Shown one piece after another: positions 1 to 6,076 of a stretch of 8,188 nt of DNA. The translations under genes were made by a program, and so were the position numbers. The DNA comes from Chloroflexota bacterium (GTDB lineage: Bacteria; Chloroflexota; Anaerolineae; Aggregatilineales; Phototrophicaceae). The notes under the pieces were generated by a model. It was not told the origin of the DNA. It was given only the letters and a program-made list of their open reading frames with translations, and made no database searches. The stretch covers positions 1-8,188 of the forward strand of contig JAADYY010000498.1 in assembly GCA_010092805.1 (NCBI GenBank). Reading direction: 5' to 3'. Position 1 is the stretch's first letter. Each line of letters starts with the position of its first letter.

Positions 1-1551
1 GCGGTCAGCGCGCAGACAGATCGCCTGCGGATGGGCATCACTGGCGATGAATCGACCATCAATCCATTCACCTACGTCACCGGCAGCCCCGGCTGGAATA
101 TGCTGCTGCTGCAATACGACACACTCTACCAGCTTGACAGCGACGGTGTGCCGCAGCCCTGGCTGGTGGACTCCCTGGCGCTGAGCGACGATGGCCTGAC
201 CGCCACGCTGGATCTGCGCGAGGACGTGACCTGGCATGATGGCGAAGCTTTCACCGCCGAAGATGTGGTGTTCACCGTCAACTACTTCAAAGAATTCACG
301 ACGGCTGGGCGCTTCACGCGGGCACTGCGCCCAATCCTGGCCGCCGAAGCGACTGGCGATTTCCAGGTGACGATGACGCTGGCCGACCTGGCCCCGTCGC
401 TTGAGCTGGGCGTTTTCTCCGATGTCCCCATGATGCCTGAGCACATCTGGGCGGACATTGACCCCACCGATGAGTCTGGGTTTGATATTTCGGTCAACAC
501 CGGCACCGGGCCGTACCAGTTGGTCGAATACCAGCCGGATCAGTTCTACCGCTTTGAAGCCTACGCCGATTACTGGGCTGGGGCACCGTCGGTCGGGGAG
601 TTGGTCTTCATCCGCTATGCCGATGTGACTGGCGCGCTCGCCGCCCTGCAAGCCAATGAAGTCGATATGCTCGTCCCGTCGATCCCGCCGGAGCAGGCCG
701 ATTTTCTGGGGATGACGCCAGACATCGCCATCGAGCAGGGGCCGCTCTTCACCACCCAGATGGTCATCTACGACATGACGCGCGCGCCGTTCGACATCCC
801 CGAAGTGCGCCAGGCGATGTCATTGGCAATTGACCGCCAGGACATCGTGGAGACCGTCTACCTGGGCCAGGCGACGTTGGGGAATCCCGGCTGGATTCAT
901 CCGCAGTCGGCCTACTTCAACCCAAACATCGAAACAGTTGTCGATCCGGCAGCGGCCAACGCACTGCTCGATGAAACTGGCATCACCGACAGCGACGGCG
1001 ACGGCATCCGCGAGCTGGATGGCGAGCCGCTGACCGTCGAAATGGTCACGCCGAGCAGTAATGCCCTGCGCATCCGCATCGCCGAGCTTGTCCGCGAAAT
1101 GCTGCGCGACATCGGCATCGACGTGCAGGTGCTGGTCGTGGAGCAAGCCACCTGGGAAGACGCGGTGTGGCCCGGCTTCGATATTCGCCAGGGCCGCAAC
1201 TACGAAATGGCGATGTGGGGGTGGTCGGCCCCGGTGCAAGCTGACCCGATCCGCGTGTCGTCGTTGGTGCATTCTGACCCCGACATCGGCAACCTCAACC
1301 TGACCGCTTACAACAGCGCGGCGATGGACGAGCTGGCCGCCGAGCTGATCGTCACTGTCGATGCCGCGCGCCAAACCGAACTGATCAACGAGATCCAGGC
1401 GCTGATCGCCGAGGATCTGCCGTTCATCATGATTCTCTACCCAGATGCGGTTTATGCCTACCGCTCCACTGTGTACGACGGTTGGTCGTTCATGAGCGGG
1501 CAGGGCATCTTCCACAAACTGTCCTTCCTGCCCACCGACGCCCGTCCATAA
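1..1551 (+). CDS. ABC transporter substrate-binding protein, family 5 (5'-truncated by window edge)
   Basis: Extracellular solute-binding protein of the OppA/DppA family (SBP_bac_5), which captures oligopeptides or related ligands and hands them to an OppBC-type permease. The reading frame is open from base 1 (first residues AVSAQTDRLR), so the start codon and most of the signal peptide lie outside the window; the ATG at 31 is internal to the mature protein. 516 residues are visible. Family hallmarks are FTAEDVVF near residue 84, the IPEVRQAMSLAIDR block near 266 followed by DIVETVYLGQATLG, and the acidic DSDGDGIRE loop near 330, which is common in this family. The residues before the mature start match a signal-peptidase-I site (VSA-QT), with no lipobox cysteine. 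The stop TAA is followed 11 bp later by a strong hairpin. It is a close paralogue of the gene at 1707-3326. The family call is secure; the ligand cannot be told from sequence. Confidence 0.93.
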   Translation, partial: AVSAQTDRLRMGITGDESTINPFTYVTGSPGWNMLLLQYDTLYQLDSDGVPQPWLVDSLALSDDGLTATLDLREDVTWHDGEAFTAEDVVFTVNYFKEFTTAGRFTRALRPILAAEATGDFQVTMTLADLAPSLELGVFSDVPMMPEHIWADIDPTDESGFDISVNTGTGPYQLVEYQPDQFYRFEAYADYWAGAPSVGELVFIRYADVTGALAALQANEVDMLVPSIPPEQADFLGMTPDIAIEQGPLFTTQMVIYDMTRAPFDIPEVRQAMSLAIDRQDIVETVYLGQATLGNPGWIHPQSAYFNPNIETVVDPAAANALLDETGITDSDGDGIRELDGEPLTVEMVTPSSNALRIRIAELVREMLRDIGIDVQVLVVEQATWEDAVWPGFDIRQGRNYEMAMWGWSAPVQADPIRVSSLVHSDPDIGNLNLTAYNSAAMDELAAELIVTVDAARQTELINEIQALIAEDLPFIMILYPDAVYAYRSTVYDGWSFMSGQGIFHKLSFLPTDARP

Positions 1552-1562
1552 ACTTCGTAGTG

Positions 1563-1612
1563 CAGCAGTGATCAATCATGCAGTCGGTTGGTCGCTGCTG
1601 TGTTTCATGTGT
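1563..1612 (+). terminator. RNA hairpin after the first binding-protein gene: terminator or mRNA 3'-end stabiliser
   Basis: The arms 1563-1577 (CAGCAGTGATCAATC) and 1586-1600 (GGTTGGTCGCTGCTG) pair over 15 bp without a bulge, with an 8-nt loop. Three of the pairs are G-U wobbles in the plus-strand transcript. On the minus strand these become A-C mismatches, so the structure is specific to plus-strand RNA. It starts 11 nt after the stop codon and is followed by a moderately T-rich run (TGTTTCATGTGTT). It may be an intrinsic terminator of modest strength, or a 3'-protecting hairpin that raises binding-protein expression over the downstream genes. Confidence 0.6.
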
Positions 1613-1689
1613 TAGCCCATCGCCGAGAACTTCGCCGCACTATATCTTTCCGAATTTGTTCGTTGTCACCAGATCGTCAAATTGAGTAC

Positions 1690-1694
1690 AAGGA
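1690..1694 (+). promoter_or_regulatory. Shine-Dalgarno-like AAGGA for the second binding-protein gene
   Basis: AAGGA lies 12 nt before the ATG at 1707, slightly far but usable. A second in-frame ATG follows immediately at 1710, 15 nt away, so 1707 is the better-placed start. The choice changes the product by only one residue. Confidence 0.4.
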
Positions 1695-1706
1695 ATCGAT
1701 CAAACT

Positions 1707-3326
1707 ATGATGAGCAATCTGGAACGTCTCGTGCGCTTTGGCATCCCCTTCATGCTCGTGTTGATCTTCAGCATGACGGCTGCCGCCCAAACCGACCGCC
1801 TGCGCCTGGGTATGACCACCGGCGACGAAGGCACCGTTGGCCCCTATACTTACAACTCCGGTGATCCGGGTTGGAATATGCTGCTGCTGCAATACGATAC
1901 GCTGTACCAGCTCGACGCCGACGGGGTGGCGCAGCCCTGGCTGGCGCGCAACCTCGCCCTCAGCGACGATGGGCTGTCATTCACGATGGATTTGCGCGAT
2001 GATGTGACCTGGCACGACGGCGAAGCCTTCACCGCCGAAGATGTCGCGTTCAGCATCGACTATTTCCAGCAGTTTCTGCACCCACGTTGGACGCGCGTCG
2101 TCCGCCCCATTGAGTCGGTCGAAGTGCTCGGCGATTTCCAGGTGCGGATGCAGCTTTCGGCGCTGACACCATCGCTGGAACTCGGCATTTTCTCCGATGT
2201 GCCGATGGTGCCGGAGCACATCTGGTCGGTCATCGGTGACCCCGCCGAACACACCTTCACGATTGAAGACAACGTCGGCAACGGGCCGTACCGTCTGGTG
2301 GAATATGCGCCCGATCAGTTCTACCGTTTCCAGGCTTACGCCAATTACTGGGCAGGCACCCCGCAGATTGACGAACTCGTGTTCATCCGCTACGCCGACA
2401 TGACAGGTGCGTTGGCCGCCATCCAGGCCAATGAAGTCGATATGCTCGTCAGTTCGATTCCGCCCGAACAGGCCGACTTCCTGGGGATGAACCCCGATCT
2501 GGCAGTGGCGCAGGGGCCGCTGTTCAGCACACAAATGATCAACTTCGATGTCACCCGCCCGCCATTCGACATGCCAGAGGTGCGCCAGGCGATCTCGCTG
2601 GCCATTGATCGGGAGGACATCGTCGAGACGGTCTATTTGGGTCAGGCGACGCTGGGCAACCCCGGCTGGGTGCATCCAGACTCGCCGCGCTTCAACCCGG
2701 ACATCGCAACGACCTACGATCCAGAAGCTGCCGCCGCGCTGCTGGACGAAGTGGGGATCGTCGATAGCGACGGCGACGGCATCCGCGAGTTCGCTGGCGC
2801 GCCGTTCATGCCGGAACTGCTGACGCCGAGCGACAACGCGCTGCGCATTCGTATCGGCGACTTGGTCGGTGAGATGCTCAATGCGGTGGGCATCGGCGTG
2901 CAGGTAGAAGTCGTGGAAGGCAGCATCCTCGGCGACGCCGTGTGGCCGGGCTTCGATGTGCGCCAGGGCCGCGACTACGAACTGGCGACGTTCGGTTGGT
3001 CGCCGCCGCTGCAAGCCGACCCGACCCGCGTCGCGTCGCTGGTGCATTCCAACCCGGACATCGCGTCGTTCAACCTCACCGGCTACAGCAGCCCAGAAAT
3101 GGACGCGCTGCTCGATGCGCTGAACGCGACCAATGATTCGCAGCGTCAGCAGGAACTCCTCAACGAAATCCAGACGCTGATCGCCGAAGATTTGCCATTT
3201 ATCATGATTCTGTACCCCAACGGCGTGTACGCGTATCGCCCCGCCGTGTATGACGATTGGCTGTTCATGACTGGGCAGGGCATTTTCCATAAACTGTCTT
3301 TCCTACCCGCCGCTGCCCGTCCCTAG
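1707..3326 (+). CDS. ABC transporter substrate-binding protein, family 5 (second tandem copy)
   Basis: Complete 539-aa solute-binding protein of the OppA/DppA family, expected to act outside the cytoplasmic membrane and deliver ligand to the permease encoded just downstream. The N-terminus is a typical signal peptide: MMSNLERLVR, a hydrophobic core at about residues 11-22, then TAAAQTD with probable cleavage near residue 27. There is no lipobox cysteine, so it looks secreted or soluble rather than a lipoprotein. Family blocks are FTAEDVAF (about 108), MPEVRQAISLAIDRED (about 289) and DSDGDGIREF (about 352). By eye it is about two-thirds identical to the protein at 1-1551, from the mature N-terminus to the last residues (ARP), with divergence spread throughout. 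The length is normal for the family. The permease gene begins 25 bp after the stop. The substrate is unknown; differences between the copies may reflect different ligand ranges. Confidence 0.95.
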   Translation: MMSNLERLVRFGIPFMLVLIFSMTAAAQTDRLRLGMTTGDEGTVGPYTYNSGDPGWNMLLLQYDTLYQLDADGVAQPWLARNLALSDDGLSFTMDLRDDVTWHDGEAFTAEDVAFSIDYFQQFLHPRWTRVVRPIESVEVLGDFQVRMQLSALTPSLELGIFSDVPMVPEHIWSVIGDPAEHTFTIEDNVGNGPYRLVEYAPDQFYRFQAYANYWAGTPQIDELVFIRYADMTGALAAIQANEVDMLVSSIPPEQADFLGMNPDLAVAQGPLFSTQMINFDVTRPPFDMPEVRQAISLAIDREDIVETVYLGQATLGNPGWVHPDSPRFNPDIATTYDPEAAAALLDEVGIVDSDGDGIREFAGAPFMPELLTPSDNALRIRIGDLVGEMLNAVGIGVQVEVVEGSILGDAVWPGFDVRQGRDYELATFGWSPPLQADPTRVASLVHSNPDIASFNLTGYSSPEMDALLDALNATNDSQRQQELLNEIQTLIAEDLPFIMILYPNGVYAYRPAVYDDWLFMTGQGIFHKLSFLPAAARP

Positions 3327-3351
3327 TGGGTATCATTTGGAAGCATAGCCG

Positions 3352-4326
3352 ATGACGAATGCACGTCACGGAAAGCAATTGCTCCAATATGGGCTGGTGC
3401 TGCTCATCGCCATCACCCTGAATTTTGCGCTGCCCCGCCTGATGCCCGGCAACCCCCTCGCGTTGATCGCGGGGGTGGATGTCGGGCTGCTGACGCCTGA
3501 GGAGCGCGCCGAGATCCGCGACCGCGTCGGGCTGGATCAGCCGCTGCATCAGCAGTACCTGACCTATCTGGGCGATGTGCTCACGGGCGATTTCGGCTAC
3601 TCGTACCGCCAGAAACAGCCCATCACCGAGATGATCATGGCGCGGCTGCCCTGGACGCTGCTGCTCACGCTGAGCGCGCTGGCCGTCTCGGCACTCGTGG
3701 GGATCATCCTGGGCGCTATCGCGGCGTGGCGACGCGCCAGCCGCCTGGATATGGTGCTGCTCAACGGTATGATCGTGCTCGACTCGCTGCCATCGTTCTG
3801 GCTGGGGATGCTCTTCATTGCGATCTTCGCGGTTCAGCTCGGTTGGTTTCCGTCACAGGGCGCGGTGACGCCTGCCAGTGGCTACCAAGGGATCGCTTAT
3901 GCCGTTGATGTCATGCGGCATGCGGCGCTGCCCGTGCTCACGCTGTCGCTGCTGAGCATCCCGCGTGTGTTTCTGACCATGCGCTACTCGATGTGCAGCG
4001 TGCTCGGCGCGGAGTTCATCCGTACCGCACGCGCCAAAGGCATCAGCGATTGGCGCATTCTTGTCCGCCACATGATTCCCAATGCCATGCTCCCAGTCGT
4101 GACGGTGCTGGCGCTGCGGTTTGGGTTTGCGTTCGGCGGCACGGTCGTGATCGAGACGGTATTTTCGTATCCAGGGTTGGGACGCCTGATTTTTGAGGCC
4201 GTCAGCGGGCGCGACTACCCGGTGATGCAAGCAGCATTCTTGTTGTTCACGGCGGCGGTCTTGCTTTCAAACCTGCTGGCCGATTGGCTGTATCCGCGCC
4301 TCGATCCGCGCGCGCGCGCCGCTTAA
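3352..4326 (+). CDS. ABC transporter permease, OppB/DppB type
   Basis: Inner-membrane channel subunit of an Opp/Dpp-type importer (binding-protein-dependent transport system inner membrane component, BPD_transp_1). At 324 aa it has the usual length. Features in order: a first membrane segment at about residues 11-30 followed by PRLMPGNPL; the periplasmic region typical of OppB, with LTPEERAEIRDRVGLDQPL at about 47-65 and GDFGYSYR at 79-86; then five further hydrophobic segments at about 100-125, 137-163, 190-210, 245-272 and 293-312. The cytoplasmic EAA loop, which docks on the ATPase, is at about 220-245 (EFIRTARAKGISDWRI, RHMIPNA). The ATG is preceded by GGAAG at 3339-3343, 8 nt upstream. 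It should pair with the OppC-type protein at 5107-6018. No anomaly is seen. Confidence 0.96.
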   Translation: MTNARHGKQLLQYGLVLLIAITLNFALPRLMPGNPLALIAGVDVGLLTPEERAEIRDRVGLDQPLHQQYLTYLGDVLTGDFGYSYRQKQPITEMIMARLPWTLLLTLSALAVSALVGIILGAIAAWRRASRLDMVLLNGMIVLDSLPSFWLGMLFIAIFAVQLGWFPSQGAVTPASGYQGIAYAVDVMRHAALPVLTLSLLSIPRVFLTMRYSMCSVLGAEFIRTARAKGISDWRILVRHMIPNAMLPVVTVLALRFGFAFGGTVVIETVFSYPGLGRLIFEAVSGRDYPVMQAAFLLFTAAVLLSNLLADWLYPRLDPRARAA

Positions 4327-4356
4327 ATTTCGACGCACAGACAGAGGTGAAATTAC

Positions 4357-5103
4357 ATGACACGCATTTTGATGCTGGCGAGTTTTGGTTTAGAGATCGT
4401 GGAGTGCGGCGGCACGCTCGCACGGCATGTGCAGGCGGGCGACGAGGTTTTCTCGGCAGTGCTGCTCAGCCGCCCGGAAAGCCGCCCGCAGGTCACCGAA
4501 GCTGCCAAAATCCTGGGGATCGAGCACGTCGAATTCTTGCAGTTCCCCTATGGCGAGTGGACGGTCGATATTCCCTGGAAAGAGAAGATCGTCGAATTGG
4601 TGCGCCGCATCAAGCCGGATCTGGTGATCACGCAAGACCCGGAGCACGCCCAGCATGATCTCGACCCAGACCGACGGCTGATCGCGCTGTTGTACACCGA
4701 AGCGTTCGCGCTGGCCGGGCGCGTCTGGCGCGTTGCGGAATGCGGCGGCCATGAACCGCACACCCTGCGCAGCATCTACTACATGACGCCCGAACACCCC
4801 AACTGTGTCGTCGAGATCAGCGCGACGTTTGCGCTCAAGCAGCAGGCGCTGGCGGTGCTGGGCAGCCAGCTTGAATTCAGCGCCCAGTCCATTGAGCAGC
4901 GCGCTTCCGCCGAGACGCTGCGCTTCGTCGTGCCGGATTATGACACCCTGCAATCCGACAAGCGGGCGCTGGGCCTGGCACTGCACACCGCGTTTGATAA
5001 GGCGCTGGCGCTGGTCAACGGGTTGGCCGGGCATTCTGGAGCAACGATGGCGGAAGCTTACCGCCGCGAGGGCGTGTTCGTTTTAGATGGGTTGATGAAG
5101 TAA
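4357..5103 (+). CDS. PIG-L/LmbE-like family protein with degenerate metal site
   Basis: 248-aa cytosolic protein resembling the PIG-L/LmbE superfamily, whose active members are zinc-dependent N-deacetylases acting on GlcNAc-type amide substrates. The fold is suggested by the N-terminal strand RILMLAS, the following ECGGTLARHVQAGDEV (15-31), the KPDLVITQDPE strand (86-96), the VVEISATFALKQQALAVLGSQ segment (151-171) and the C-terminal AEAYRREGVF. Active-enzyme motifs are altered: the expected AHPDDE reads ASFGLE (8-13), HPDHR reads DPDRR (103-107), and the usual H in HxSQ reads LGSQ. The normal zinc ligands and catalytic Asp are therefore missing. HAQH at 97-100 could supply alternative ligands. 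Start choice is firm: GAGGTGA at 4344-4350 lies 6 nt before the ATG. It sits between the OppB and OppC genes, 30 bp and 3 bp from its neighbours, so it is very likely co-expressed with the importer. Its function is unknown; it may be a non-catalytic sugar-binding or regulatory relative. Confidence 0.8.
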   Translation: MTRILMLASFGLEIVECGGTLARHVQAGDEVFSAVLLSRPESRPQVTEAAKILGIEHVEFLQFPYGEWTVDIPWKEKIVELVRRIKPDLVITQDPEHAQHDLDPDRRLIALLYTEAFALAGRVWRVAECGGHEPHTLRSIYYMTPEHPNCVVEISATFALKQQALAVLGSQLEFSAQSIEQRASAETLRFVVPDYDTLQSDKRALGLALHTAFDKALALVNGLAGHSGATMAEAYRREGVFVLDGLMK

Positions 5104-5106
5104 ACG

Positions 5107-6018
5107 ATGGTCTCACCGACACAAGCTCAAACGCAAGCTCGAACGATTGCCCGGCCCGCACAGCGGCGTCAACCCCGCGCCACCTCCCGGCGGCTGCGCG
5201 TCACAGCCACACAGCTTACGGCGGCGGTCGGCGTGACCTTGGTGACCCTGCTCATCCTGATCGCGGTGTTCGCGCCGTTCATCGCTCCCTATGATCCGGC
5301 TGAGCGGGTGGGCCGCCCGTTCTCGCCGCCCAGCGCCGAGCACGCCCTGGGGACCAACGACATCGGCCATGACATCCTCAGTGAGCTGATCTTCGGCGCG
5401 CGGATCTCCCTGGCTGTCGGGTTGACAGCGGGCTTGATCACAGTCGTCATTGGCACAACGGTTGGGCTGTTAGCCGGCTATTTTCCGCGCCTGGGCAGCA
5501 TCCTGATGCGTTTCACAGATGTGGTGCTGGTGCTGCCGTTTTTGCCGCTGCTGATCATTCTGGCGGCTTATCTGGGGCGCAGCCTGATGAATACCGTGCT
5601 GATCATCGGCCTGCTGATTTGGGCGAGCACGGCCCGCTTGATTCGTTCGCAGGTGATGGTGATTTCAAGCCAGGATTTTGTGCTGGCCGCCCGCAGCCTG
5701 GGCGCGACGCATCGGCACATCATCATCAGGCATGTGCTGCCGCAGGTGATGCTGCTCTCGATTGGGGAGTTTGTGCAGGTCGTCGGCCAGGCGATCCTGC
5801 TGGAAGCGTCGCTCAGCTTCCTGGGCCTGGGCGACCCGCTGCAAAAAAGTTGGGGCACAGTGCTCTATTGGGCGCAGGTGCGCGGCGCGTTCTTATCACC
5901 AGCGTGGGCGTGGTGGGTGCTGCCCCCCGGCCTGCTGATCGGGCTGGCGACGCTGGGCTTTGCGCTGATTGGCTTCACGTTGGAGCAGCGGTTCAACCCC
6001 CGTCTGCGCCAACGCTAA
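5107..6018 (+). CDS. ABC transporter permease, OppC/DppC type
   Basis: 303-aa inner-membrane partner of the OppB-type subunit, usual length for the family. The first 36 residues are hydrophilic and rich in Gln, Arg and Thr. The first membrane segment (about 38-62) ends in the family signature APFIAPYDP. Next comes the OppC motif LGTNDIGHDILSELIFGAR at 81-99, with His where Arg is most often found (GRD). Further hydrophobic segments lie at about 100-125, 133-155, 160-176, 215-236 and 268-292. The EAA loop is at about 189-214 (FVLAARSLGATHRH, IRHVLPQ). SLSFLGLGDP at 235-244 is also typical. The ATG follows the upstream stop by 3 bp and lacks a convincing Shine-Dalgarno site, so translational coupling to the upstream gene is likely. 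It is in the same frame as that gene, separated by TAA and one codon. It is the last gene of the plus-strand operon. Confidence 0.96.
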   Translation: MVSPTQAQTQARTIARPAQRRQPRATSRRLRVTATQLTAAVGVTLVTLLILIAVFAPFIAPYDPAERVGRPFSPPSAEHALGTNDIGHDILSELIFGARISLAVGLTAGLITVVIGTTVGLLAGYFPRLGSILMRFTDVVLVLPFLPLLIILAAYLGRSLMNTVLIIGLLIWASTARLIRSQVMVISSQDFVLAARSLGATHRHIIIRHVLPQVMLLSIGEFVQVVGQAILLEASLSFLGLGDPLQKSWGTVLYWAQVRGAFLSPAWAWWVLPPGLLIGLATLGFALIGFTLEQRFNPRLRQR

Positions 6019-6030
6019 GGCAGCGTTCAC

Positions 6031-6058
6031 GGGCTGGCTGGATCGCAGCAGCCAGCCC
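6031..6058. terminator. Inverted repeat between the convergent genes, probable bidirectional transcription end
   Basis: GGGCTGGCTG (6031-6040) and CAGCCAGCCC (6049-6058) form a perfect 10-bp GC-rich stem with an 8-nt loop. It lies in the 58-bp gap between the plus-strand permease stop (6018) and the minus-strand exporter stop (6077). Neither side has a real T-tract (GAATTTGCTCC on the plus side), so it is not a textbook intrinsic terminator, but its position and symmetry suit a shared terminator or RNA 3'-end barrier. Confidence 0.6.
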
Positions 6059-6076
6059 GAATTTGCTCCTCAGCCA

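Larger units (their letters stand above)
1..3326 (+). repeat. Tandem gene duplication of the solute-binding protein
   Basis: The mature coding parts at 1-1551 and about 1785-3326 are homologous along their full length and in the same orientation. They include exact DNA matches such as the 26-bp block at 94-119 and 1872-1897, and a shared 24-bp block beginning GCCAATGAAGTCGATATGCT near 652 and 2428. The 155-bp spacer (1552-1706) shows no copy after the second gene, so the duplicated unit as now visible is essentially the coding region. Spread-out divergence suggests the duplication is not very recent. Confidence 0.85.

Noticed and set aside
988..1014. Calcium-binding-like DxDxDG sequence (DSDGDG) in both binding proteins, the second at about 2763-2790.
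   Set aside because: An acidic DxDGDGIRE loop is a common feature of family-5 solute-binding proteins and does not by itself indicate a special calcium site here.
1641..1692. Promoter-like elements before the second binding-protein gene: TATATC at 1641-1646, and TTGTCA (1663-1668) with TACAAG (1687-1692) at 18-bp spacing.
   Set aside because: TATATC has no acceptable -35 element. The TTGTCA/TACAAG pair would start RNA near 1699 and cut off the ribosome binding site. A promoter in 1613-1690 is plausible given the upstream hairpin, but neither match is strong enough to annotate.
1977..3290. A 437-codon open frame on the minus strand opposite the second binding-protein gene.
   Set aside because: It lies wholly inside a well-supported plus-strand gene. 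Its product is rich in His, Arg, Gln and Val, as expected from the complement of GC-rich coding DNA, and shows no recognisable domain. A similar shadow (820-1575) occurs opposite the paralogous gene, as expected from shared codon usage.
3453..3475. A C-run/G-run imperfect hairpin (CCCCC ... GGGGG) early in the OppB-type gene.
   Set aside because: It falls within codons for conserved residues of a GC-rich gene (NPLALIAGV region) and has a two-base bulge; chance pairing is the simplest explanation.
4390..5034. A 214-codon minus-strand open frame opposite the PIG-L-like gene.
   Set aside because: The plus-strand gene has family motifs and a strong ribosome binding site; the antisense frame has neither a recognisable domain nor operon context.
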